NCBI RefSeq assembly: GCF_000003605.2
Contig: NW_003154906.1
Span: 1-64,000 of the forward strand
DNA: 64,000 nucleotides
DNA from: Saccoglossus kowalevskii
Lineage: Eukaryota > Hemichordata > Enteropneusta > Harrimaniidae
Direction: 5' to 3'
The notes under the pieces are model-generated. The model searched no databases, was not told the origin of the DNA, and saw only the letters and a list, made by a program, of their open reading frames with translations. Positions 26,631-38,579 of the stretch are shown here, one piece after another. Every line of letters begins with the position of its first letter. The stretch's first letter is position 1. The position numbers and the translations under genes were made by a program.

Positions 26631-27599
26631 CTGGCATACCAAGGCAGCATATGCAAATACTAGCCTTTTGCTTACTAAACTCAGCATCTGCACTACTAGC
26701 CATGGCAATACCCAACTCAACATATTGCACTGCATGCCCTGGCATAACAAGTCAGCATATGCATTACTAGCCCTGGCAAACCAACTCAGCATATGCAATA
26801 CTAGCTATGGCATACCGACTCTGCATATGTACTACTAGCGCTTCCACACCAACTCAGCATATGCACTTCTACTCTGGCATACCAACTCAGCATATGCACT
26901 TCTACTCTGGCATACCAACTCAGCATATGCACTACTAGCTCTCCCATTCCAACTCAGCATATGCACTACTAGCTCTGCCATACTAACTCAGCACATTCCT
27001 TACTAGCCCTTCCATACCAACTCAGCATATGCACTACTAGCCATGGCATACCAAGTCAGCATATGCAATACTAGCCTTTGCTTCCCAACTCAGCATATGC
27101 ACTACTAGCCCTGGCATACCAAGACAGCATATGTACTACTAGCCTTTGCTTACCAACTCAGCATATGCACTACTAGCCCTGGCATACCAACTGAACATAT
27201 TCACTACATGCCCTGGCATACCAAGGCAGCATATGCAATACTAGCCTTTGCTTACTAACTCAGCATATGCACTACTAGCCATGGCATACCAAGTCAGCAT
27301 ATGCACTAGTAGCCCTGACATACCAAGACAGCATATGCACTACTAGCTTTTGCTTACCAACTCAGGATATGCACTACTAGTCCTGGCACACCAACTCAAC
27401 ATATCACTACATGCCCTGGCATAACAAGTCCGGATATGCATTACTAGCCTTGGCAAACCAACTCAGTATATGCAATACTAGCTCTGCCATACTAACTCAG
27501 CATATGCCTTACTAGCCCTTCCATACCAACTCAGCATATGCACTACTAGCCCTGGCATACCAACTCAGCATATGCACTTCCAGCTCTGGTATACCAACT
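26631..27599. repeat. Mixed array segment after the 1,120-bp pair
   Basis: Begins with an error-like indel cluster, then units with CATACCGACTCTGC and CACTTCTACTCTGGC, CTCTCCCATTCC, and the ACTAGT and CAGGATATGC units. The CTCTCCCATTCC unit and its neighbours recur at 29.11, 40.23, 41.18, 53.12, 60.17 and 61.46 kb. Confidence 0.7.
26650..26740 (+). other. Cluster of single-base insertions in short runs
   Basis: Within about 90 bases the units read GCAAATACTAG, CCTTTTGCTTAC, CTAAACTCAGC, GGCAATACCCAAC and CATATTGCACTG. In paralogous units these are GCAATACTAG, CTTTGCTTAC, CTAACTCAGC, GGCATACCAAC and CATATGCACTAC. Most changes lengthen or interrupt short homopolymers by one base, the signature of poorly polished long-read consensus. 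Confidence 0.75.
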
Positions 27600-29460
27600 C
27601 AGCATATGCACTACACTCCCTGCCATACCAACTCAACATATGAACTACTAGCCCTGGCATACCAACTCAGCATATGCACTACTAGCCCTGGAATACCAAC
27701 TCAACTCTATGCACTACAAGCCCTTCCATACCAACTCAGCATATGCACTACTAGCCCTGGCATACCAACTCAGCATATGCACTTCTAGCTCAGGCATACA
27801 ACTCAGCATATGCACTACTAATCATGGCATACAATGTCAGCATATGCACTACTGGCCCTGGCATACCAACTCAACATATTCACTACATGCACTGGCATAC
27901 CAAGGCAGCATATACAATACTAGCCTTTGCTTACCAACTCAGCATATGTACTACTAGCCATGGCATACCAAGTCAGCATATGCACTACTAGCCTTTGCTT
28001 ACCAACTCAGCATATGCACTACTAGCCCTGGCATACCAACTCAACATATGCAGCACTGGCCCTGGCTTACCAAGTCAGCATATGCAATACTAGCCTTTGC
28101 TTACCAACTGAGCATATGCACTACTAGTCCTGGCATACCAAGTCAGCATATGCAATACTAGCCTTTCCTTCCCAACTCAGCATATGCACTACTAGCCCTG
28201 GAATACCAAGTCAGCATATGCAATACTAGCCTTTGCTTCCCAACTCAGCATATGCACTACTAATCATGGAATACCAAGTCAGCATATGCACTACTAGCCC
28301 TGGCATACCAAGGCAGCATATGCACTACTAGCCTTTGTTTAACAACTCAGCATATGCACTACTAGCCTTGGCATACCAACTGAACATATTCACTACATAT
28401 CCTGGCATACCAAGGCAGCATATGCACTACTAGCACTGGCATACCAACTCAACATATGCACTACATGCCCTGGCATAACAACTCAGCATATGCAATACTA
28501 GCTCTGCCATACTAACTCAGTATATGCCTTACTAGCCCTTCCATACCAACTCAGCATATGCACTACTAGCCCTGGCATACCAAGGCAGCATATGCACTAC
28601 TAGCCTTTGTTTAACAACTCAGCATATGCACAACTAGCCCTGGCATACCAAGTCAGCATATGCAATACTAGCCTTTGCTTCCCAACTCAGCATATGCACT
28701 ACTAGCCCTGGAATACCAAGTCAGCATATGCAATACTAGCCTTTGCTTCCCAACTCAGCATATGCACTACTAATCATGGCATACCAAGTCAGCATATGCA
28801 CTACTAGCCCTGGCATACCAATGCAGCATATGCACTACTAGCCTTTGTTTAACAACTCAGCATATGCACTACTAGCCCTGGCATACCAACTGAACATTTT
28901 CACTACATATCCTGGCATACCAAGGCAGCATATGCACTACTAGCCCTGGCAAACCAACTCAGCATATGCAATACTAGCTATGGCATACCGACTCAGCATA
29001 TGTACTACTAGCCCTTCCTCACCAACTCAGCATATGCACTTCTACTCTGGCATACCAACTCAGCATATGCACTTCTACTCTGGCATACCAACTCAGCATA
29101 TGCACTACTAGCTCTCCCATTCCAACTCAGCATATGCACTACTAGCTCTGCCATACTAACTCAGCATATTCCTTACTAGCCCTTCCATACCAACTCAGCA
29201 TATGCACTACTAGCCATGGCATACCAACTCAACATATGCACTACTAGCCCTGGCTTACCAAGTCAGCATATGCAATACTAGCCTTTGCTTACTAACTCAG
29301 CATATGCACTACTTGCCCTGGCATACCAAGTCAGCATATGCATACTAGCCTTTGCTTCCCAACTCAGCATATGCACTACTAGCTCAGGCATACCAAGTCA
29401 GCATTATGCAATACTAGCCTTTGCTTTCCCAACTCAGCATATGCATTATTAGCTCTGGCA
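27600..29460. repeat. Family C segment, copy 2
   Basis: Parallels 38580-40320 at an offset of about 10,980 bases. Shared variants include GGCATACAACTCAGC (one base short), CATACAATGTCAGC, CACTACTGGCC, CATATGCAGCACTGG, CTTTGTTTAACAACTC, CATTTTCACTAC and CTTCCTCACC. Between CACTACTGGCC and CAACATATTC this copy lacks the two units (68 bp, including CATACGCAC) present at 38.84-38.91 kb. Marker GCATATACAATA is at 27908. Confidence 0.85.
29330..29430 (+). other. Cluster of one-base indels
   Basis: In about 100 bases: GCATATGCATACTAG (one base short), GCATTATGCAATAC (one base long) and TTTGCTTTCCC (one base long). Paralogous units lack these changes. Probable consensus error or a local decay patch. 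Confidence 0.6.
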
Positions 29461-30299
29461 TTCAAGTCAGCATATGAACTACATGCCCTATCATACCAAG
29501 TCAGCATATGCAATACTAGCTTTTGCTTCCCAAGTCAACATATGCACTTCTAATCTTGGCATACCATGTCAGCATATGCACTACTGGCCCTAGCATACCA
29601 AGTCAGCATACGCACTACTAGCCTTGGCTTACAAAGTCAGCATATGCAATACTAGCCTTGGCATACCAACTCAACATATTCACGACATGCCAGGGCATAC
29701 CAAGTCAGCATATGCAATATTAGCCTTTGCTTACCAACTCAGCATATGCACTACTAGCCAGGGCATACCAAGTCAGCATATGCACTATTAGCCTTTGCTT
29801 ACCAACTCAGCATATGCACTACTAGCCCTGGCATACCAACTCAACATATGCACTACTAGCCCTGGTTTACCAAGTCAGCATATGCAATACTAGCCCTTGC
29901 TTACCAACTCAGCATATGCACTACTAGCCCTGGCATACCAAGTCAGCATATGCAATACTAGCCTTTGCTTCCCAACTCAGCATATGCACTACTATCCATG
30001 GCATACCAAGTCAGCATATGCACTACTAGCCCTGGCATACCAAGACAGCATATGCACTACTAGCCTTTGCTTACGAATTCAGCATATGCACTACTAGCCA
30101 TGGCATACCAACTCAACATATGCACTACTAGCCCTAGCTTACCAAGTCAGCATATGCAATATTAGCCTTTGCTTACCAACGCAGCATATGCACTACTTGC
30201 CCTGGCATACCAAGTCAGCATATGCAATACTAGCCTTTGCCTCCCAACTCAGCATATGCACTACTAGCCCTGGCATACTAAGTCAGCATATGCAATACT
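29461..30299. repeat. Mixed array segment, diverged relative of 43 kb blocks
   Basis: Unit order resembles 960-1700 and 42.97-43.45 kb (GGCATTCAAGTC, CTAATCTTGGC, CATACGCAC, CCAGGGCATACC, CTGGTTTACC). It carries many private substitutions: CCTATCATACC, CCAAGTCAACATATGC, CTTGGCTTACAAAGTC, CACGACATGCC. This is one of the more diverged stretches of the window. Confidence 0.65.
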
Positions 30300-33200
30300 A
30301 GCCTTTGCTTCCCAACTCAGCATATGCACTACTAATCATGGCATACCAAGTCAGCATATGCAGTACTAGCCCTGGCATACCAAGTCAGCATATGCACTAC
30401 TAGCCATGGCATACCAAGACAGCATATGTACTACTAGCCTTTACTTACCAACTCAGCATATGCACTACTAGCCCTGGCATACCAACTGAACATATTCACT
30501 ACATGCCCTGGCATACCAAGGCAGCATATGCAATACTAGCCTTTGCTTACTAACTCAGCATATGCACTACTAGTCATGGCATACCAAGTCAGCATATGCA
30601 CTAGTAGCCCTGGCATACCAAGACAGCATATGCACTACTAGCCTTTGCTTACCAACTCAGCATATGCACTACTAGCCATGGCATACCAACTCAACATATG
30701 CACTACTAGCCCTAGCTTACCAAGTCAGCATATGCAATACTAGCCTTTGCTTACCAACTCAGCATATGCACTACTTGCCCTGGTATACCAAGACAGCATA
30801 TGCAATACTAGCCTTTGCCTCCCAACTCAGCATATGCACTACTAGCCCTGGCATACTAAGTCAGCATATGCAATACTAGCCTTTGCTTCCCAACTCAGCA
30901 TATGCACTACTAATCATGGCATACAAAAGTCAGCATATGCACTACTAGCCCTGGCATACCAAGACAGCATATGTACTACTAGCCTTTACTTACCAACTCA
31001 GCATATGCACTACTAGCCCTGGCATACCAACTGAACATATTCTCTACATGCCCTGGCATAGCAAGGCAGCATATGCAATACTAGCCTTTGCTTACTAACC
31101 CAGCACATGCACTACTAGCCATGGCATACCAAGTCAGCATATGCACTAGTAGCCCTGGCATACCAAGACAGCATATGCACTACTAGCTTTTGCTTACCAA
31201 CTCAGGATATGCACTACTAGCCCTGGCACAACAACTCAACATTTGCACTACATGCCCTGGCATAACAAGTCTGCATATGCATTACTAGCCCTGGCAAACC
31301 AATTCAGTATATGCAATACTAGCTCTGCCATACTAACTCAGCATATGCCTTACTAGCCCTTCCATACCAACTCAGCATATGCACTACTTGCCCTGGCATA
31401 CCAAGTCAGCATATGCAATACTAGCCTTTGCTTCCCAACTCAGCATATGCACTACTAGCCCTGGCATACCAAGTCAGCATATGCAATACTAGCCTTTGCT
31501 TCCCAACTCAGCATATGCACTACTACTCATGGCATACCAAGTCAGCATATGCAGTACTGGCCCTGGCATAACAAGTCAGCATATGCACTACTAGCCATGG
31601 CATACCAAGACAGCATATGTACTACTAGCCTTTACTTACCAACTCAGCATATGCACTACTAGCCCTGGCATACCAACTGAACATATTCACTACATGCCCT
31701 GGCATAGCAAGGCAGCATATGCAATACTAGCCTTTGCTTACTAACTCAGCACATGCACTACTAGCCATGGCATACCAAGTCAGCATATGCACTAGTAGCC
31801 CTGGCATACCAAGACAGCATATGCACTACTAGCTTTTGCTTACCAACTCAGGATATGCACTACTAGCCCTGGCACACCAACTCAACATTTGCACTACATG
31901 CCCTGGCATAACAAGTCTGCATATGCATTACTAGCCCTGGCAAACCAATTCAGTATATGCAATACTAGCTCTGCCATACTAACTCAGCATATGCCTTACT
32001 AGCCCTTCCATACCAACTCAGCATATGCACTACTTGCCCTGGCATACCAAGTCAGCATATGCAATACTAGCCTTTGCTTCCCAACTCAGCATATGCACTA
32101 CTAGCCCTGGCATACCAAGTCAGCATATGCAATACTAGCCTTTGCTTCCCAACTCAGCATATGCACTACTAATCATGGCATACCAAGTCAGCATAAGCAG
32201 TACTAGCCCTGGCATACCAAGTCAGCATATGCACTACTAGCCATGGCATACCAAGACAGCATATGTACTACTAGCATTTACTTACCAACTCAGCATATGC
32301 ACTACTAGCCCTGGCATACCAACTGAACATATTCACTACATGCCCTGGCATACCAAGGCAGCATATGCAATACTAGCCTTTGCTTACTAACTCAGCATAT
32401 GCACTACTAGCCATGGCATACCAAGTCAGCATATGCACTAGTAGCCCTGGCATACCAAGACAGCATATGCACTACTAGCCTTTGCTTACCAACTCAGCAT
32501 ATGCACTACTAGCCATGGCATACCAACTCAACATATGCACTACTAGCCCTAGCTTACCAAGTCAGCATATGCAATACTAGCCTTTGCTTACCAACTCAGC
32601 ATATGCACTACTTGCCCTGGTATACCAAGACAGCATATGCAATACTAGCCTTTGCCTCCCAACTCAGCATATGCACTACTAGCCCTGGCATACTAAGTCA
32701 GCATATGCAATACTAGCCTTTGCTTCCCAACTCAGCATATGCACTACTAATCATGGCATACCAAGTCAGCATATGCACTACTAGCCCTGGCATACCAAGA
32801 CAGCATATGTACTACTAGCCTTTACTTACCAACTCAGCATATGCACTACTAGCCCTGGCATACCAACTGAACATATTCTCTACATGCCCTGGCATAGCAA
32901 GGCAGCATATGCAATACTAGCCTTTGCTTACTAACTCAGCACATGCACTACTAGCCATGGCATACCAAGTCAGCATATGCACTAGTAGCCCTAGCATACC
33001 AAGACAGCATATGCACTACTAGCTTTTGCTTACCAACTCAGGATATGCACTACTAGCCCTGGCACACCAACTCAACATTTGCACTACATGCCCTGGCATA
33101 ACAAGTCTGCATATGCATTACTAGCCCTGGCAAACCAATTCAGTATATGCAATACTAGCTCTGCCATACTAACTCAGCATATGCCTTACTAGCCCTTCCA

Positions 33201-34650
33201 TACCAACTCAGCATATGCACTACTTGCCCTGGCATACCAAGTCAGCATATGCAATACTAGCCTTTGCTTCCCAACTCAGCATATGCACTACTAGCCCTGG
33301 CATACCAAGTCAGCATATGCAGTACTAGCCTTTGCTTCCCAACTCAGCATATGCACTACTAATCATGGCATACCAAGTCAGCATATGCAGTACTAGCCCT
33401 GGCATACCAAGTCAGCATATGCACTACTAGCCATGGCATACCAAGACAGCATATGTACTACTAGCCTTTACTTACCAACTCAGCATATGCACTACTAGCC
33501 CTGGCATACCAACTGAACATATTCACTACATGCCCTGGCATACCAAGGCAGCATATGCAATACTAGCCTTTGCTTACTAACTCAGCATATGCACTACTAG
33601 CCATGGCATACCAAGTCAGCATATGCACTAGTAGCCCTTCCCATACCAACTCAGCATATGCACTACTAGCCATGGCATACCAACTCAACATATGCACTAC
33701 TAGCCCTGGCTTACCAAGTCAGCATATGCAATACTAGCCTTTGCTTACTAACTCAGCATATGCACTACTTGCCCTGGCATACCAAGTCAGCATATGCAAT
33801 ACTAGCCTTTGCTTCCCAACTCAGCATATGCACTACTAGCCCTGGCATACCAAGTCAGCATATGCAATACTAGCCTTTGCTTCCCAACTCAGCATATGCA
33901 CTACTAATCATGGCATACCAAGTCAGCATATGCAGTACTAGCCCTGGCATACCAAGTCAGCATATGCACTACTAGCCATGGCATACCAAGACAGCATATG
34001 TACTACTAGCCTTTACTTACCAACTCAGCATATGCACTACTAGCCCTGGCATACCAACTGAACATATTCACTACATGCCCTGGCATACCAAGGCAGCATA
34101 TGCAATACTAGCCTTTGCTTACTAACTCAGCATATGCACTAGTAGCCATGGCATACCAAGTCAGCATATGCACTAGTAGCCCTGGCATACCAAGACAGCA
34201 TATGCACTACTAGCCTTTGCTTACCAACTCAGCATATGCACTACTAGCCATGGCATACCAACTCAACATATGCACTACTAGCCCTAGCTTACCAAGTCAG
34301 CATATGCAATACTAGCCTTTGCTTACCAACTCAGCATATGCACTACTTGCCCTGGTATACCAAGACAGCATATGCAATACTAGCCTTTGCCTCTCAACTC
34401 AGCATATGCACTACTAGCCCTGGCATACTAAGTCAGCATAGGCAATACTAGCCTTTGCTTCCCAACTCAGCATATGCACTACTAATCATGGCATACCAAG
34501 TCAGCATATGCACTACTAGCCCTGGCATACCAAGACAGCATATGTACTACTAGCCTTTACTTACCAACTCAGCATATGCACTACTTGCCCTGGCATACCA
34601 ACTGAACATATTCTCTACATGCCCTGGCATATCAAGGCAACATATGCAAT
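30300..34650. repeat. 54-unit (1,836-bp) higher-order repeat, over two copies
   Basis: The rare ATGCAGTACT unit has its CAG at 30361, 31552, 32198, 33388 and 33933. GCATAGCAAGG has its GCAAGG at 31061, 31707 and 32897, with a diverged CATATCAAGG form at 34632. CTCAGGATATGC is at 31201, 31847 and 33037. Spacings alternate 646 (19 units exactly) and 1,190 (35 units exactly), summing to 1,836 (54 units). The last repeat is 1,735 bases, three units shorter plus one base. Successive copies differ by only scattered substitutions. Confidence 0.9.
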
Positions 34651-37470
34651 ACTAGCCTTTGCTTACTAACTCAGCACATGCACTACTATCCATGGCATAC
34701 CAAGTCAGCATATGCACTAGTAGCCCTGGCATACCAAGACAGCATATGCACTACTAGCTTTGCTTACCAACTCAAGATATGCACTACTAGCCCTGGCACA
34801 CCAACTCAACATATGCACTACATGCCCTGGCATAACAAGTCTGCATATGCATTACTAGCCCTGGCAAACCAACTCAGTATATGCAATACTAGCTCTGCCA
34901 TACTAACTCAGCATATGCCTTACTAGCCCTTTCCATACCAACTCAGCATATGCACTACTAGCCCTGGCATACCAACTCAGCATATGCACTTCTAGCTCTG
35001 GCATACCAACTCAGCATATGCACTACACTCCCTGCCATACCAACTCAGCATATGAACTACTAGCCCTGGCATACCAATTCAGCATATGCACTACTAGCCC
35101 TGGAATACCAACTCAACCTATGCACTACAAGTCCTTCCATACCAACTCAGCATATGCACTACTAGTCCTGGCATACCAACTCAGCATATGCACTTCTAGC
35201 TCAGGCATACCAACTCAGCATATGCACCACGAACCCTGCCATACCAACTCAGCATATGCACTACTAGCCCTGGCATTCAAGTCAGCATATGAACTACATG
35301 CCCTGGCATACCTTGTCAGCATATGCAATACTAGCCTTTGTTTCCCAACTCAGCATATGCACTACTAATCATGGCATACCAAGTCAGCATATGAACTACT
35401 AGCCCTGGCATACCAAGACATCATATGTACTACTAGCCTTTGCTTACCAACTCAGCATATGCATTACTAGCCCTGGTATACCAAGACAGCATATGTACTA
35501 CTAGCCTTTGCTTACCAACTCAGCATATGAACTGCTAGACATGGCATACCAAGTCAGCATATGCACTAGTAGCCCTGGCATACCAAGACAGCATATGCAC
35601 TACTAGCCTTCGCTTACCAACTCAGCATATGCACTACTAGCCATGGCATACCAACTCAACATATGCACTACTAGCCCTAGCTTACCAAGTCAGCATATGT
35701 AATACTAGCCTTTGCGTACCAACTCAGCATATGCACTACTTGCCCTGGCATACCAAGTCAGCATATGTAATACTAGCCTTTGCCTCCCAACTCAGCATAT
35801 TCACTACTAGCCATGGCATACCAAGTCAGCATATGCACTAGTAGCCCTGGCATACCAAGACAGCATATGCACTACTAGCTTTTGCTTACCAACTCAGGAT
35901 ATGCACTACTACCCCTGGCACACCATCTCAACATATGCACTACATGACATGGCATAACAAGTCAGGATATGCATTACTAGCCCTGGCAAACCAACTAAGT
36001 ATATGCAATACTAGCTCTGCCATACTAACTCAGCATATGCCTTACTAGCCCTTCCATACCAACTCAGCATATGCACTACTAGCCCTGGCATACCAACTCA
36101 GCATATGCACTTCTAGATCTGGCATACCAACTCAGCATATGCACTACACTCCCTGCCATACCAACTCAGCATATAAACTACTAGCCCTGGAATACCAATT
36201 CAGCATATGCACTACTAGCCCTGGAATACCAACTCAACCTATGCACTACAAGTCCTTCCATACCAACTCAGCATATGCACTACTAGCCATGGCATACCAA
36301 CTCAACATATGCACTACTAGCCCTGGCTTACCAAGTCAGCATATGCAATACTAGCCTTTGCTTACCAACTCAGCATATGCACTACTTGCCCTGGCATACC
36401 AAGTCAGCATATGCAATACTAGCCCTTGCTTCCCAACTCAGCATATGCACTAGTAGCCCTGGCATACCAAGACAGCATATGCACTACTAGCTTTTGCATT
36501 ACCAACTCAAGATATACACTACTAGCCCTGGCACACCAACTCAACATATGCACTACATGACCTGGCATAACAAGTCTGCATATGCATTACTAGACCTGGC
36601 AAACCAACTCAGTATATGCAATACTAGCTCTGCCATACTAACTCAGCATATGCCTAACCAGCCCTTCCATACCAACTCAGCATATGCACTACTAGCCCTG
36701 GCATACCAACTCAGCAGATGCACTTCTAGCTCTGGCATACCAACTCAGCATATGCACTACACTCCCTGCCATACCAACTCAGCATATGAACTACTAGCCC
36801 TGGCATACCAATTCAGCATATGCACTACTAGCCCTGGAATACCAACTCAACCTATGCACTGCAAGTCCTTCCATACCAACTCAGCATATGCACTACTAGT
36901 CCTGGCATACCAACTCAGCATATGCACTTCTAGCTCAGGCATACCAACTCAGCATATGCACCACGAACCCTGCCATACCAACTCAGCATATGCACTACTA
37001 GCCATGGCATTCAAGTCAGCATATGAACTACATGACCTGGCATACCTTGTCAGCATATGCAATACTAGACTTTGTTTCCCAACTCAGCATATGCACTACT
37101 AATCATGGCATACCAAGTCAGCATATGAACTACTAGCCTTGGCATACCAAGACAGCATATGTACTACTAGCCTTTGCTTACCAACTCACCATATGCACTA
37201 CTAGCCCTGGCATACCAAGACAGCATATGCACTACTAGCCATGGCATACCAAGTCAGCATATGCACTAGTAGCCCTGGCATACCAAGACAGCATATGCAC
37301 TACTAGCCTTTGCTTACCAACTCAGCATATGCACTACTAGCCATGGCATACCAACTCAACATATGCACTACTAGCCCTAGCTTACCAAGTTAGCATATGC
37401 AATACTAGCCTTTGCTTCCCAACACAGCATATGCACTACTAATCATGGCATACCAAGTCAGCATATGCAC
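34651..37470. repeat. Segment paired with 12.1-14.9 kb
   Basis: GCATATAAAC at 36169 and the following series match 12370 at offset 23,799. The CATATGTAATAC...TTTGCGTACC pair at 35695 matches 13391 at an offset of exactly 22,304 (656 units). The 36752 unit follows 36139 by 613 bases (18 units plus one), reproducing the 612-bp repeat; the extra base is in TTTTGCATTACC near 36497. The longest open frame of the window (36494-37102) falls here and is a periodicity effect. Confidence 0.82.
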
Positions 37471-38579
37471 TACTAGCCCTGGCAAACCAAGACAGCATAT
37501 GCCTTACTAGCCCTTCCATACCAACTCAGCATATGCACTACTAGCCCCGGCATACCTACTCAGCATATGCACTTCTAGCCTTGGAATACCAACTCAACCT
37601 ATGCACTACAAGTCCTTCCATACCAACACAGCATATGCACTACTAGCCCCGGCATACCAACTCAGCATATGCACTTCTAGCTCTGGCATACCAACTCAGC
37701 ATATGCACTACACTCCCTGCCATACCAACTCAGCATATGAACTACTTGCCCTGGCATACTAACTCAGCATATGCACTACTAGCCTTGGAATACCAACTCA
37801 ACCTATGCACTACAAGTCCTTCCATACCAACACAGCATATGCACTACTAGCCCTGGCATACCAACTCAGCATATGCACTTCTAGCTCAGGCATACCAACT
37901 CAGCATATGCACCTCGAACCCTGCCATACCAACTCAGCATATGCACTACTAGCCCTGGCATTCAAGTCAGCATATGAACTACATGCCCTGGCATACCTTG
38001 TCAGCATATGCAATACTAGCCTTTGCTTCCCAACTCAGCATATGCACTACTAATCATGGCATACTAAGTCAGCATATGAACTACTAGCCCTGGCATACCA
38101 AGACAGCATATGTACTACTAGCCTTGGCTTACCAAGTCAGCATATGCACTACTAGCCCTGGCATACCAACTGAACATATTCACTACATGCCCTGGCATAC
38201 CAAGGCAGCATATGCAATACTAGCCTTTGCTTACTAACTCAGCATCTGCACTACTAGCCATGGCATACCAAGTCAGCATATGCACAAGTAGCCCTGGCAT
38301 ACCAAGACAGCATGTGCACTACTAGCTTTTGCTTACCAACTCAGGATATGCACTACTAGCCCTGGCATACCAACTCAACATATGCACTACATGCCCTGGC
38401 ATAACAAGTCTGCATATGCATTGCTAGCCCTGGCAAACCAACTCAGCATATGCAATACTAGCTCTGCCAAACTAACTCAGTATATGCCTTACTAGCCCTT
38501 CCATACCAACTCAGCATATGCACTACTAGCCCTGGCATACCAACTCAGCATATGCACTTCTAGCTCTGGCATACCAACT
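37471..38579. repeat. Segment paired with 50.28-51.07 kb
   Basis: From about 37795 the units match 50281 onward at a constant offset of 12,486 bases, including the rare CACAAGTAGCC and CATGTGCAC units (38.28 and 50.77 kb). Its start (37481-37640) shares the chimeric GGCAAACCAAGACAGC unit and the CCCCGGCATACC run with about 19128-19290. Confidence 0.83.

Noticed and set aside
36494-37102. 202-codon open frame on the + strand, the longest in the window
   Set aside because: It is made of 34-bp units read through three phases, with stop-loss variants every third unit. It has no codon bias apart from the repeat, no start context, no non-repeat part, and its end is the standard ATG-CAC-TAC stop of the unit.
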